A DNA stretch of 64,000 nt from Hymenobacter puniceus. GTDB lineage: Bacteria > Bacteroidota > Bacteroidia > Cytophagales > Hymenobacteraceae. The position numbers and the translations under genes were made by a program. The notes below the pieces were generated by a model. It had not been told where the DNA came from. It did not search any database and saw only the letters and a list, made by a program, of their open reading frames with translations. The stretch covers positions 558,001 through 622,000 of the forward strand of contig NZ_JACSCX010000003.1 in NCBI RefSeq assembly GCF_014333525.1. Reading direction: 5' to 3'. Positions 43,062 through 52,196 of this stretch are shown in pieces (position 1 is the stretch's first letter; the number at the start of each line of letters is the position of its first letter).

Positions 43062-44381
43062 CTACGGCTGCTGCCAGGTGCGTACGTAACGGCCCTGGCG
43101 GTCGTAGCGCTGGGCCTGCTGGTTTACGTCGAAGGCGGTGTCGCGCACGTCGGTGCCGGTGCCGGCAATGTACTTCCAGTTGCCCCAGTTCGAGGCCGGG
43201 TCGTAGTCGATGAGTTGGTGCTCAAACCAGGCGGCTCCCCAGCGCCAGTCCTGGTGCAGATCATGGATGAGGTAGCTGGCCACGTTCTGGCGGCCGCGGT
43301 TGCTCATAAAGCCGGTGGCCGCCAGCTCGCGCATATTGGCATCCACGAAGGCATTGCCGGTGCGGCCCTGGGTCCAGCGCTCAAACACGGCGCGGTCGGG
43401 GTTGGTGGGCTTTGGCAGCTGGTCGCGCAGGCCGCGCCAGCGGAAAAAGTCGGCGCCGGCGCGCAGGGCCAGCAGCCGGAAATAATCGCGCCACAGCAGC
43501 TCCAGGCGCAGTTGCATGGCGCCTTTGCTGCGGGCACCGTGGGTGGTATCGTAGCCGTCGATGGCGGCCCATATCTGGCGGGCTGAGAGGCTACCGTTGG
43601 CCAGCCAGGGCGAAAACTTGGTGCTGAAAGCTTCCCCCAGCATCTGGTTGCGGGTGTCGTCGTAGCGGCCGATGAGGTGGCGCTCCACGGCGTAATCGTG
43701 CAGGCGGGCCAGGGCGGCGGTTTCGCCGCCACCCAGCACAGGCAGGGCCGAGCGCCGGTCGCGGGGCCGGGTGGCGGGAGCTGGCTGCCCCAGCGCGGCT
43801 GCCAGCGCCGCAGCGGTGGGCAGCGGGGCCGGCGTGAAGCCGGCGGGCAGCGGCGGCAGCTGGCTGGGGGCGGGCTCCGGGGGGCGCACCGTCATCTTGG
43901 AGAAGACATCAAACCGGAACTTGCTGAACGAGTACGGCAGGTTGCGCACCGGAATGGGCAGGTCCTGGGGACGCAACAGGGTCAGGGTTTCGAAGAAGCG
44001 CAAAGGGATTTTGGGGTTTAGCGCGGCTTCCAGGGCATCTTCGGTTTCCCACTCCTCGGTGGTGTGCTCGGCGCTAGCCCAGATGGCATCGGCCCCCACC
44101 TGCCGGGCCAGGGCGGGCAGCTCATCCTCGGGCCGGCCCACCACAAAGTGAATGCCGCTGCTCAGGGCGGCGTAGCGCTGCTGCAAGTCGGCCAGGCTTT
44201 CGAGCAGGAAGGGCAGCCGGTGCGGGCCGGTGCGCGGCAGCTCCAGGTAGGGGTCGGGGCCCAGGGCCACGGGGTCGAAGCAGTAAACGGGCAGCAGGGC
44301 TGTGGCGTGGGGCGGCAGGGCCGTCAGCACGGCGTTGTCGTGCAGGCGCAAGTCGTTGCGCAGCCAGTAGAGGATGGTCAT
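43062..44381 (-). CDS. DASH-family cryptochrome/photolyase
   Basis: A 439-residue flavoprotein of the photolyase family, starting at ATG 44381 (MTILYWLRNDLRLHDN); an earlier Met at 44492 has no similarity upstream of this point. The N-terminal alpha/beta domain binds the antenna and the C-terminal helical domain binds FAD (GRYDDTRNQML, WLANGSLSARQIW, LWRDYFRLLALRAG, RTGNAFVDANMRELAATGFM, SNRGRQNVASYL, DYDPASNWGNWKY). The DASH motifs support single-strand-DNA cyclobutane-dimer repair or light signalling. Together with the phytochrome operon 12 kb away, it points to a light-exposed lifestyle. Confidence 0.92.
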   Translation of the reverse strand: MTILYWLRNDLRLHDNAVLTALPPHATALLPVYCFDPVALGPDPYLELPRTGPHRLPFLLESLADLQQRYAALSSGIHFVVGRPEDELPALARQVGADAIWASAEHTTEEWETEDALEAALNPKIPLRFFETLTLLRPQDLPIPVRNLPYSFSKFRFDVFSKMTVRPPEPAPSQLPPLPAGFTPAPLPTAAALAAALGQPAPATRPRDRRSALPVLGGGETAALARLHDYAVERHLIGRYDDTRNQMLGEAFSTKFSPWLANGSLSARQIWAAIDGYDTTHGARSKGAMQLRLELLWRDYFRLLALRAGADFFRWRGLRDQLPKPTNPDRAVFERWTQGRTGNAFVDANMRELAATGFMSNRGRQNVASYLIHDLHQDWRWGAAWFEHQLIDYDPASNWGNWKYIAGTGTDVRDTAFDVNQQAQRYDRQGRYVRTWQQP

Positions 44382-44483
44382 CGAAAAAACAGGATCTTGG
44401 TTGGGGGCTAACAGCTGGCCCGGCAAATCTTCCCGATTACGGTGCGTGGGTTTCCCCGGAATCCTGTTCCGCTGAATTTGAAA

Positions 44484-44633
44484 GAACGTCATGCAGAGGC
44501 GCAGCCGAAGCAGCTCGCGTGGTGCCGTTGCTCCGTAGCCCAGGGTTTAAACCCTGGGCTACGGATCGGTTGTGGCTTGACGATTTAACAACATCAGCAC
44601 GCGAGATTCCTCGCAGGCTCGGAATGACGTTCT
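44484..44633. repeat. ACGTCATGC-family inverted element beside tRNA-Asp copy 1
   Basis: The left end (AGAACGTCATGCAGAGG...) and right end (...GGAATGACGTTCT at 44633) are inverted. A second, perfect 32-bp palindrome, starting CCGTAGCCCAGGGTTT, is nested at 44533-44564. The same composite lies at 50716-50852. Confidence 0.75.
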
Positions 44634-44655
44634 GGTTGCTCGCGCAGGTAGCCGG

Positions 44656-44693
44656 AAAAAGCAAAAGGCCCTTCAGCTTACGCTGAAGGGCCT
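44656..44693 (-). terminator. Terminator of tRNA-Asp copy 1
   Basis: A 12-bp perfect stem (44666-44677 with 44682-44693), TTAC loop, and T-rich tail on the minus strand, four bases beyond the tRNA 3' end. Confidence 0.88.
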
Positions 44694-44696
44694 CTG

Positions 44697-44770
44697 CGGT
44701 CCGGACGGGACTCGAACCCGCGACCTCCGCCGTGACAGGGCGGCATTCTAACCAACTGAACTACCGAACC
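44697..44770 (-). tRNA. tRNA-Asp(GUC), copy 1
   Basis: The minus strand folds as a 74-nt tRNA: acceptor stem GGTTCGG with CCGGACC (one G-U pair), T-arm GCGGGTTCGAGTCCCGT, and anticodon loop CTGTCAC with anticodon GTC (Asp). No CCA is encoded. It is identical, base for base, to the second copy at 50917-50990. Confidence 0.97.
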
Positions 44771-44816
44771 AGTTCATCTCGCCGGGCAGACCGTGCGTCC
44801 TTCCGTTTTGATGATG

Positions 44817-44848
44817 CAAATATAGAAGCCCGATTCTGACTGTGCAAA
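44817..44848 (-). promoter_or_regulatory. Bacteroidota promoter of tRNA-Asp copy 1
   Basis: On the minus strand, TTTG (44845-44848), 20 bases, then TATATTTG (44817-44824) match the -33/-7 pattern. The -7 box is about 47 bases before the tRNA. Confidence 0.85.
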
Positions 44849-44912
44849 CAAAAAACTGCCTTAACGGCGTAGAGCAGGGGTTTTCGGAAGGTATCGAACT
44901 GTTACTAAACTC

Positions 44913-44955
44913 AATAGGTCCGATAAAAAAATATTCATTTTTTATCGGACCTATT
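44913..44955. terminator. Perfect 18-bp hairpin, likely terminator of the GH13 lipoprotein gene
   Basis: Arms 44913-44930 and 44938-44955 are exact complements around a seven-base loop, with A/T runs at the loop side. It lies 44 bp beyond the GH13 stop codon. The T/A run is next to the loop rather than after the stem, so the mechanism is less certain. Confidence 0.75.
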
Positions 44956-44998
44956 ACTGCAATGAGACAAGGCTGGCGAAACCGTCCCGTCCCGGGGG

Positions 44999-46417
44999 TT
45001 ATTTTTTCAGCACTAAGTAGCCATACGCCGGCAGCGAAATTTGCGTGTTCAACGCCACGGAGTTGCCGGTTAGCGCGTCAGTCCACGTGGTGTTGGCCAA
45101 GTTGGCAGGCAGGGTATATACCTGCGGGGAGTTGCGCACGTTGGCTACCACAAATGCCTGCTCGGAGCCGGCCGTTTTAGTGAAGGCACACACGTTGCGG
45201 GTAGTAAGTGGCGTGGGCGTGCCCACCCGCAGGGCCACGCTGCCGGCGCGGGCTGCCAGGAGTTGCTTGTAGGCGCGCTTGACGTCGGGGTTCTGGCCCC
45301 AGCGCACTTTTACGCTGGTAAACGGAAACGGAATGGCTTGGCTCATGCCGGTTTCCTGGCCGTTGTAGATCATGGGCACGCCTTTGTAGAGGGCCGTAAT
45401 TACAAACGCCGACATGGCACCATCTCTTCCGCCGAAAAGGGTTACGGGCGTGCCGTCGGAGCCGTTTACGTCGTGGTTGGTGATGTAGCGTACCACTTGC
45501 TGAGTGCCCGTGGCACCGTTGTACTCGCTGGTATTCAGGGCATCGAAGGTATTGGCCGCATTGGCGCCGTTCTTGTACACCTGGTAAATGCCGCCGTACC
45601 AGTTAAAGCCGAAGTTGTAGTCGAAGCCGGAGCTGAAGTTGGCGGGGCGGGTGCCCTCGGCCAGCAGCAGCAGCTTGTGCGACTTGATGTTGCGCAGCGT
45701 GTCGGTGGCCTGCTTCCAGAAATCGTTGGGCTGGAAGTCGGCGTAATCGAAGCGGAAACCGTCGACGTTGGCCGTGTACACCCACGATTTCAGGGCCGAA
45801 ATCATTTCCAGGCGCATGGCTGCGTTGGTGAAATTCAGCTGGGCCACGTCGTTGTAGGTAGTGCCGTTATTGGACACGGGGGTGATGGCGCCGGCCGCAT
45901 TTTTCTGGTACCAGTCGGGGTGTTGGGTAATCCAGGCGTGGTCCCAGCTGGTGTGGTTGGCCACCCAGTCGAGCATCACGGCCATGTTGCGCTGGTGGGC
46001 CCCGTCCACCAGGGCCCGCAGGTCGGTGAGGGAGCCGAACTCGGTGTTTACCGCGCGGTAGTCCTTCACGGCATAGGGCGAGTTCACCGATTTGCTGTCA
46101 GTGCCAATGGGGTAAATCGGCATCAGATAGAGCACGTTCACGCCCAAATCCCGGATTGAATCAAGCCGGGCCGTGACGCCGGCGAAATTGCCGCTCTGGC
46201 TGAAAGCGCGCATGTTCACCTGGTACATCACCGCATCCTCGCGGTTGGGTACGCCCGCGAATGGGGTACCATACTGGGGCGTCGTCGGGGTGCCCGGGTT
46301 GGTGGTGGGCGGCGTGGGTGCGGGGTCGTCGGAGCCGGACGATTTGCAGGCTCCCAGCAGCCCGGCAGCCAGTACAAGGGCCAGGCTGGCGCGGTAGGAG
46401 TTGATAAACAGTGACAT
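44999..46417 (-). CDS. GH13 alpha-amylase lipoprotein
   Basis: A 472-residue enzyme with a lipoprotein leader (LAAGLLGAC-KSSGSDD), so it is lipid-anchored; the acidic SDD just after the Cys resembles a surface-export signal of Bacteroidota. A Pro/Thr spacer is followed by the TIM barrel. Catalytic Asp is in VDGFRFDYAD, the acid/base is Glu in LLLAEGTRP, and the third Asp is in ITNHDVNGSDG. A short beta domain ends the protein. It should cut starch or maltooligosaccharides at the cell surface. It and the GH97 gene run in the same direction, 150 bp apart, separated by a REP palindrome. Confidence 0.9.
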   Translation of the reverse strand: MSLFINSYRASLALVLAAGLLGACKSSGSDDPAPTPPTTNPGTPTTPQYGTPFAGVPNREDAVMYQVNMRAFSQSGNFAGVTARLDSIRDLGVNVLYLMPIYPIGTDSKSVNSPYAVKDYRAVNTEFGSLTDLRALVDGAHQRNMAVMLDWVANHTSWDHAWITQHPDWYQKNAAGAITPVSNNGTTYNDVAQLNFTNAAMRLEMISALKSWVYTANVDGFRFDYADFQPNDFWKQATDTLRNIKSHKLLLLAEGTRPANFSSGFDYNFGFNWYGGIYQVYKNGANAANTFDALNTSEYNGATGTQQVVRYITNHDVNGSDGTPVTLFGGRDGAMSAFVITALYKGVPMIYNGQETGMSQAIPFPFTSVKVRWGQNPDVKRAYKQLLAARAGSVALRVGTPTPLTTRNVCAFTKTAGSEQAFVVANVRNSPQVYTLPANLANTTWTDALTGNSVALNTQISLPAYGYLVLKK

Positions 46418-46466
46418 AAGGCGGGGAAGATGGTGGGAATTGTGCGTGGGGGAAATTTATCAGAAC

Positions 46467-46557
46467 GTCATGCTGAGCTTGCCGAAGCACCTCTACCGCT
46501 TCGTTGCAGTAGTAATCCAACGAAGCGGTAGAGGTGCTTCGGCAAGCTCAGCATGAC
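46467..46557. repeat. Perfect 40-bp-arm palindrome, ACGTCATGC family
   Basis: The arms 46467-46506 and 46518-46557 are exact inverted copies separated by 11 bp; the left arm starts GTCATGCTGAGCTTGCC. This would make a very stable RNA hairpin between the two same-direction glycosidase genes. It could act as a terminator or mRNA stabiliser. Confidence 0.85.
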
Positions 46558-46566
46558 AACTACTGC

Positions 46567-48684
46567 TTAGCGGCCAACTGGCTTGATACTGATGGCCGTG
46601 CCGCCGCCGGCGGCCAGCTGTAGCTTGAGCGTGGTTTTGCTGGTCACTTTCTGCTTGCGAATCTGGTAGGCCATGGGGTTTTGGTCCCAGCTGGCGCCCG
46701 GGCCGTCGGTATAGAGGGTAGCTTCGTATTGCCGGCCGGGCGTCAGGAAATCAAGCTTGATGGTTTGCTGGCGCGGGTTTTCGTCGGTGATGCTGCCCAC
46801 GTACCAGTCCTCGCGGCCCTTGGCTTTGCGGGCCGTGGTGATGTACTCGCCGGGCTCGGCCAGCAGCACTTTCGTGTCGTCCCAGTCCACGGCCACGTCC
46901 TTAATAAACTGAAAGGCGTCAAGGTGCTGCTCGTAGGCTTCAGGCAGGTCGGCGGCCATTTGCACGGGGCTGTACATCGTCACGTAGAGGGCCAACTGTT
47001 TGGCCAGGGTGGTGTGCACCTGCCGGCCCTTGTTCTGGGCGGGGTTCCAGCTTTCTAGCTTGATCTGGAAGATGCCGGGCGTGTAGTCCATGGGCCCACC
47101 CATGAGGCGGGTGAAAGGCAGAATGGTTTCGTGTTCGGGCGGGTTGCCGCTGCTCCAGGCGTTAAACTCGTTGCCCCGGGCCGCTTCCGAAGCCAGCCAG
47201 TTGGGGTAGGTGCGGTGCAGCCCCGTGGGCCGCACCGACTCGTGCATGTCCACCATCAGCTGGTTCTGGCCCAGAAAAGCAGCGGTGTGGTTGAAGTGGT
47301 TCACCATCCACTGCCCGTCGTGGTGCTCCCCGCGCGGGATGATGCGGCCCACGTAGCCGGTTTTCACGGCCGCGTAGTTATGCTCCTTCATGAAGCGGTA
47401 AGCTTCCTGCTGGCGCCGCTCGTAGTTGGTCACGGAGCCGGAGGTCTCGTGGTGCATCATCAGCTGCACGCCCTTAGCGGCGGCATACTGCTGCAGCTCC
47501 GTCACGTTGAAATCTGGGTAGGGCGTCACGAAGTCGAACACTTCTTCTTTCCAGTTATTGGCCCAGTCCTCCCAGCCCACGTTCCAGCCCTCCACCAGCA
47601 CGCTTTGCAGGCCGTGTTGGGCGGCAAAATCGATGTAGCGCTTCACGTTGGCGGTGTTGGCGCCGTGGCGGCCGTTGGGCTTGAGGCGGTTCCAGTCGGT
47701 GCCGGCCAGCTTGATGTTGCTGGTGTCGGCGTAGTTCCAGCTGGCTTTATTCACGTGCATTTCCCACCACACGCCCACGAATTTCTGGGGTTTGATCCAG
47801 TCGGTGTTGGGGAATTGGGTGGGCTCGTTCAGGTTCAGAATCAGCTTGCTGGCCAGCACCTCGGGCGCCTTGTCCGACATCACAATGGTGCGCCAGGGCG
47901 TGTGCTCGGGGGCCTGCAGGTAGGCGGCCGCGCCGGTGGCGCCGGGCACCAGCTGGCTGCGCAGCCCGTAGGTTTTGGTGTCCACGTTCAGGAATAGGGC
48001 CGGGTAGTTCACCAGCGCCGCCTCGTGGATGTTCACGTACAGCCCGTCGTCGGATTTCAGCATCAGCGGCGTCTGAATCCGGTTCGGGGCGGCCTTTTGC
48101 TGAATGGCTTCAATGGGCGTGGTGTTCACCTCGCTCAGGCGGGAGGTGGTGTAGGCGTACTCGTTGGAGTCGTAGTCGCCGGGTATCCAGAAGGCTTTGT
48201 GGTTGGCGGGCAGGTTGAACTCGGTTAGCTCCTGCTGCACCGTGAAGTAGCTCAGGCTAGGCTGCCGGGGCACCTCGTAGCGGAAGCCCACGCCATCGGC
48301 AAATACCCGGAACACCACGTCGAGGCGGCGGCCGGGCTGCTGGGGCTGGCGCAGGTGCACCGTGAGCTGCTGGTAATGGTTGCGGATGGTTTTCACCTCG
48401 CCCCACACCGGGTTCCAGCTTTCATCCACGTTCTTGGTGTCAGAGCCGGTGATTTCCAGCGGCCCCTCAAAGCCCTTGCCATCGGCCAACTCCAAACCCA
48501 GCCGCGACGGATTAACGACGGATTTCTTGCCGTACTGCACGGCGTAGGTGGGCTGCCCGGCGGCGTTAAGAGCCACCGTCAGGCTGACTTTATCGAGGCG
48601 GGCAGTGAGCGGGGCCGGAGCCTGAGCGGTGGCCGTTGGCAAGCCGATAGGCAGGAGCAAAACGGCCCAAAAGGTATGGCGCAT
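46567..48684 (-). CDS. GH97 family glycoside hydrolase (SusB-like alpha-glucosidase)
   Basis: A 705-residue exported enzyme, starting at ATG 48684 (MRHTFWAVLLLPIGLPTATAQ signal). It has the GH97 plan: N-terminal beta-super-sandwich (residues about 25-280), a (beta/alpha)8 barrel with VGVWWEMHVN, VLVEGWNVGWEDW, MMHHETSG and VDMHESVRPTG (the Glu of the calcium/catalytic set), and a C-terminal beta domain. SusB-type enzymes remove glucose from alpha-1,4 and other alpha-glucans in the periplasm. It lies in a same-strand block with GH13 and the regulator gene. A REP palindrome divides it from the GH13 gene. Confidence 0.93.
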   Translation of the reverse strand: MRHTFWAVLLLPIGLPTATAQAPAPLTARLDKVSLTVALNAAGQPTYAVQYGKKSVVNPSRLGLELADGKGFEGPLEITGSDTKNVDESWNPVWGEVKTIRNHYQQLTVHLRQPQQPGRRLDVVFRVFADGVGFRYEVPRQPSLSYFTVQQELTEFNLPANHKAFWIPGDYDSNEYAYTTSRLSEVNTTPIEAIQQKAAPNRIQTPLMLKSDDGLYVNIHEAALVNYPALFLNVDTKTYGLRSQLVPGATGAAAYLQAPEHTPWRTIVMSDKAPEVLASKLILNLNEPTQFPNTDWIKPQKFVGVWWEMHVNKASWNYADTSNIKLAGTDWNRLKPNGRHGANTANVKRYIDFAAQHGLQSVLVEGWNVGWEDWANNWKEEVFDFVTPYPDFNVTELQQYAAAKGVQLMMHHETSGSVTNYERRQQEAYRFMKEHNYAAVKTGYVGRIIPRGEHHDGQWMVNHFNHTAAFLGQNQLMVDMHESVRPTGLHRTYPNWLASEAARGNEFNAWSSGNPPEHETILPFTRLMGGPMDYTPGIFQIKLESWNPAQNKGRQVHTTLAKQLALYVTMYSPVQMAADLPEAYEQHLDAFQFIKDVAVDWDDTKVLLAEPGEYITTARKAKGREDWYVGSITDENPRQQTIKLDFLTPGRQYEATLYTDGPGASWDQNPMAYQIRKQKVTSKTTLKLQLAAGGGTAISIKPVGR

Positions 48685-49011
48685 GGGGAATTTGTAGAGG
48701 AGCAGCAGAGCAGTATCGGGCGGCGTACCCACCCGCAACACTACAAAGCAACCCTATCGTGCACCCACCCGAAACATATCAAGCTGAAGTCAAGAAAATA
48801 TAATCAGATATGGGTGATTATGCATTGACTTACAGATTGATAAGTTAAAATAATCAGCCAAAAATATCAACCGAATATAGCTTGCTATTACCCGATTGAA
48901 GTCTGTTAGGACGGGCATTTTGTTTACGAGGTACTGGCGCCCAGCGTGAATATTTCGCGCAAGTCGGCAAGCTCAGCAGGACGGTTCTTTTGTTCCGGGT
49001 AACCCGCCAAC
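48685..49011. other. 327-bp intergenic region with a REP fragment
   Basis: It contains no gene. An AT-rich part (48780-48900) should hold the GH97 promoter. At 48964-48983 a half site, TCGGCAAGCTCAGCAGGACG, differs by one base from the REP arm of 46467-46557, so it is a solo fragment of that family. Confidence 0.5.
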
Positions 49012-50658
49012 TCAGACGGCCTCAATAGCCATAATCCGGGCTTCAAACTCCTCGTTCGGCACCAAAGAGCGGTTCTTCACCCGGGTCTTGTAGGTGTAAA
49101 TCGTGTTGATGGAGTACCCCAGCATCCGGCTGATTTGCTCACTGTCCTGAATGCCCAGACGGATCAGGGCGAAGATGCGCAGCTCCGTGCTCAGCAGTTG
49201 GTCGTCGGGCAAGGTGAACTGGTCTTCGGGCCGGAAGAGGGCGTTGAACTGGGTAATGAAATTCGGGAACAGCCGCAGAAACACCGTGTCGAAACCCTTG
49301 AACAGCTCCTGCCGCTGCTGGCGGATGTTGAGGCCATCTACCAGCTTCTGCGCGGCCCCGTACTGCTTGTTGCCTAGCTGGGTATCAAGCGCTTTTTTCA
49401 GGGATTCCAGCCGGTCGATCAGCTGGGAGTTGTTGTGGAAGTAGTAACCGATATATTCCTGCTTGATGTGGTTGGCCTCGTGCAGGCCGGTATTCAGGCG
49501 GCCCAGGTCGTGGTTGCGAGCCTGCAGCGCTTGGTTGGTGGCCGAAATTAGCTGCCCGGCCTTCTGCAGCTTGCGCAGCTGTTTGAAGATGATGACGACG
49601 AAGCCCACCACAAATAACGCCAGCAACGTAACGGCCACGGCGTACACCTTCAACGACTTGCGCTGGCGCTCGATGATGCTGATTTTCTGCCCCTCTATAA
49701 CCGAGGAAATGTGGCTGATTTCAATCTGCCGCTGCCGGGCCTTGTAAAACGCCGCCTGCTCCCGGGCCTCCTTGATAAACGCATAGGCGTTTTCCAGGTC
49801 GCCGCGCCGGTAGCAGTAGTCGGAGAGCTGGAAAATGGCCACCGTTTCCTTGGTAGCCGACTGCACATCCGCAATGGCCGATACCAAGAGCAACTCAAAC
49901 GCCCTGTTCTCCTGCTTGAGTTGGGAGTAGATGTAGGCCGTAGTGCTGGCACTCACGGCCAGATGGTGCGTGGTCAGCTGGGGTAGTTGCCGAATCTGCT
50001 GGTACAGGGCCACGCCCCGCGCCAGCTGGCCTTTCTTCATGGCCTGAAACTGCTGCACCGCCAGTTGCTCGTAGGAGCCGGGCCGGCCAAACTGCAGGGC
50101 CGTATCGGCGTAGGCCAGGGCCTTGGCGTGGTAGGCGGGGCGGTACACCTGGTCCTGGTTGAAGTCGCCCAGGTCGCTGTAGGCGCGGGCCTGCAGAAAG
50201 TAGAAATCCAGCTTACCTGCCTGGTTCAGGTAGCCAGGCCGAATGCTGTTCAACTCCTCAAACGTCTCCTTAAACATGCCCGAGGACAGCAGAATGAACG
50301 CCAGTTTGAGCTTAGCTACCTCCGTTTTCTCGGGGCTGTTCAGTTGGCGGGCTATCTGGCTGATCTTCCGGCTATACACAAACGCTGAGTCGTACTGGAA
50401 AGCTTTGTATTCCTCGTAAATGCGCAGGCCCAGGTCGAACTTGGCCTCGTCATATTGTTTATTGGAGGCGTAGGCGGCCGTGAGCACCGCAATGCGGTTC
50501 CAGCGCTGCTGGTCGTAGTGGGGCTGGCGGGCCAGCGTGGCGTGCAGCGTGCGCAGCAGGCTGTCGGCCGGGGCAGGGGCCGCCTGCGCCCGGCCCGCCA
50601 GACTCCCAAAAACAAAAGCGCAGACAACCAGCAGACCTTTCACCCGGCAAATATGCAC
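49012..50658 (-). CDS. Membrane-spanning TPR regulator, SusR-like (DUF6377 type)
   Basis: A 548-residue protein with a signal-like start (GTG at 50658; a second GTG at 50643 gives a cleaner leader), periplasmic TPR-type repeats (residues about 40-330), one membrane segment ([20 protein letters not shown], about 350-370), a coiled coil (about 380-420), and a C-terminal LuxR-like helix-turn-helix ([20 protein letters not shown] and [20 protein letters not shown]). This is the plan of SusR-type activators of starch genes, which sense sugar in the periplasm and bind DNA in the cytosol. Being next to GH97 and GH13 makes a starch-responsive role likely. Confidence 0.8.
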   Translation of the reverse strand: MHICRVKGLLVVCAFVFGSLAGRAQAAPAPADSLLRTLHATLARQPHYDQQRWNRIAVLTAAYASNKQYDEAKFDLGLRIYEEYKAFQYDSAFVYSRKISQIARQLNSPEKTEVAKLKLAFILLSSGMFKETFEELNSIRPGYLNQAGKLDFYFLQARAYSDLGDFNQDQVYRPAYHAKALAYADTALQFGRPGSYEQLAVQQFQAMKKGQLARGVALYQQIRQLPQLTTHHLAVSASTTAYIYSQLKQENRAFELLLVSAIADVQSATKETVAIFQLSDYCYRRGDLENAYAFIKEAREQAAFYKARQRQIEISHISSVIEGQKISIIERQRKSLKVYAVAVTLLALFVVGFVVIIFKQLRKLQKAGQLISATNQALQARNHDLGRLNTGLHEANHIKQEYIGYYFHNNSQLIDRLESLKKALDTQLGNKQYGAAQKLVDGLNIRQQRQELFKGFDTVFLRLFPNFITQFNALFRPEDQFTLPDDQLLSTELRIFALIRLGIQDSEQISRMLGYSINTIYTYKTRVKNRSLVPNEEFEARIMAIEAV

Positions 50659-50715
50659 CGCCGTACCCCAGCAAGGCTACCGCCCCGCCGAATAAAGCAG
50701 TTATAATAAACCCTG

Positions 50716-50852
50716 GAACGTCATGCAGAGCAGAGTGAAGCATCTCGCAGGCTGACAGTGCTTCACTAGCGCAGGGTTTAAGCCCTGGGCTACGGCGGTT
50801 GTGGTTAACAATATCAGCACGCGAGATTCCTCGCAGGCTCGGGATGACGTTT
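50716..50852. repeat. ACGTCATGC-family inverted element beside tRNA-Asp copy 2
   Basis: It begins GAACGTCATGCAGAGC and ends GGGATGACGTTTT, with an inner imperfect palindrome at about 50766-50795. It is the counterpart of 44484-44633 and belongs to the same duplicated cassette. Confidence 0.7.
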
Positions 50853-50875
50853 TGGTTGCTCGCGCAGGTAGCCGG

Positions 50876-50913
50876 AAAAAGCAAAAGGCCCTTCAGATTT
50901 CTCTGAAGGGCCT
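50876..50913 (-). terminator. Terminator of tRNA-Asp copy 2
   Basis: The same stem as in copy 1 except for the loop-side bases (AGGCCCTTCAGA with TCTGAAGGGCCT), followed by the same T-rich tail. The compensating change on both arms shows that the hairpin is kept. Confidence 0.88.
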
Positions 50914-50916
50914 CTG

Positions 50917-50990
50917 CGGTCCGGACGGGACTCGAACCCGCGACCTCCGCCGTGACAGGGCGGCATTCTAACCAACTGAACTACCGAACC
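50917..50990 (-). tRNA. tRNA-Asp(GUC), copy 2
   Basis: Identical in all 74 bases to copy 1: anticodon GTC, acceptor GGTTCGG/CCGGACC, no CCA. The sequence similarity with copy 1 runs on past the 3' end through the terminator and repeat, but stops at once at the tRNA 5' end. Confidence 0.97.
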
Positions 50991-51030
50991 AGGTGTTCTA
51001 CTTTGCAGCCCTAGTGGCGTTGAAGTGGTG

Positions 51031-51061
51031 CAAAAGTAGAAGGATGAATTGGACTGCACAA
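51031..51061 (-). promoter_or_regulatory. Bacteroidota promoter of tRNA-Asp copy 2
   Basis: On the minus strand, TTG (51059-51061), 20 bases, then TACTTTTG (51031-51038), a TAnnTTTG box, about 40 bases before the tRNA. Confidence 0.85.
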
Positions 51062-51233
51062 TAGCCTAGGCTAAAAAAAGCAAGAAACTCCATTCAGAGG
51101 GCGTTGGAGGCTGTTTATCAGGAAGAAAAAAATTGCAAAAATCGGCGGTAGCTGGCAGTGCGCGGAGTGCATGGCTTCACTTACCTTTGCTTTCTTCTCT
51201 CACTCTGCAACCCTGACGCATTCTGCCGTGGCA

Positions 51234-52181
51234 ATGCTCCTCGATTTTGAACAACCTATTGCCGCTCTCGAAGGCAAACTCCGCGAAATGCAACAACTGG
51301 CGCTTGATAGCCAAGTGGACGTTTCGGAAGCCGTAGCAGCCCTCGAAGCCAAAATCAAGACCCTTAAAAAGGAAACTTACCAGAACCTCACCCGCTGGCA
51401 GCGCGTGCAGCTCTCGCGCCATCCCGACCGGCCCTATACCCTCGATTATATTGAAGGCATGACCGAGAAGTTTGTGGAACTGCACGGCGACCGGACCGTG
51501 GCCGACGATAAGGCCATGGTGGGCGGGTTTGCTGAAATAGAGGGCCGCTCGGTGATGTTTATTGGGCAGCAGAAGGGTCGAAACACCAAGCAGCGGCAGT
51601 TTCGCAACTTCGGGATGCCCAACCCCGAGGGCTACCGCAAGGCGTTGCGCCTGATGAAGCTGGCCGAGAAGTTCGGGAAGCCCATCGTGACGCTGATTGA
51701 CACGCCGGGCGCGTTTCCGGGCCTCGAAGCCGAGGAGCGGGGCCAGGGCGAAGCCATTGCCCGCAACCTCAAAGAAATGTTTCTGCTGAAGGTGCCGGTT
51801 ATCTGCATCATTATCGGCGAGGGCGCCTCGGGCGGCGCTTTGGGTATTGCCATCGGCGACCGGGTGCTGATGCTGGAAAACACGTGGTACTCAGTTATTT
51901 CGCCGGAGTCGTGCAGCAGTATTCTGTGGCGCAGCTGGGACTATAAGGAGCAGGCCGCCGAAGCCCTTAAGCTCACGGCCACCGATATGCTGGGCAATAA
52001 GCTCGTGGACGGCATCGTGAAGGAGCCCCTGGGCGGCGCCCACACCGACACCGCCGCCATGATCAAAACCCTAAAGAAAACCATCCTCAAAACCCTCGAT
52101 GAGCTGGAAGCCCTGCCTCACGAGGAGCGCATCAGCCAGCGCATCGACAAGTTTGCCGCAATGGGCGTGGTGCTGGAATAA
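51234..52181 (+). CDS. accA: Acetyl-CoA carboxylase carboxyltransferase subunit alpha
   Basis: A 315-residue AccA (E. coli has 319), starting at ATG 51234 ([16 protein letters not shown]); an upstream Met in the same frame adds 21 unrelated residues. It has the [11 protein letters not shown] segment, the HGDR motif, the [19 protein letters not shown] segment and [17 protein letters not shown] of the biotin/CoA carboxyltransferase core. It transfers CO2 from carboxybiotin to acetyl-CoA, the first step of fatty-acid synthesis. The beta subunit is not in the window. A TACCTTTG at 51182-51189 may be the -7 box. A palindromic REP element follows the stop. Confidence 0.96.
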   Translation: MLLDFEQPIAALEGKLREMQQLALDSQVDVSEAVAALEAKIKTLKKETYQNLTRWQRVQLSRHPDRPYTLDYIEGMTEKFVELHGDRTVADDKAMVGGFAEIEGRSVMFIGQQKGRNTKQRQFRNFGMPNPEGYRKALRLMKLAEKFGKPIVTLIDTPGAFPGLEAEERGQGEAIARNLKEMFLLKVPVICIIIGEGASGGALGIAIGDRVLMLENTWYSVISPESCSSILWRSWDYKEQAAEALKLTATDMLGNKLVDGIVKEPLGGAHTDTAAMIKTLKKTILKTLDELEALPHEERISQRIDKFAAMGVVLE

Positions 52182-52196
52182 AAGAAGGACACTCAA

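Noticed and set aside
50455..50706. Small plus-strand gene overlapping the start of the SusR-like regulator
   Set aside because: It is an antisense shadow of the signal-peptide region with no recognisable motif.
44484..50990. A prophage or integrative element between the tRNA-Asp copies
   Set aside because: No integrase, phage or conjugation gene lies between them. The content is metabolic, and the repeat includes the complete tRNA with its terminator, not a short att core.
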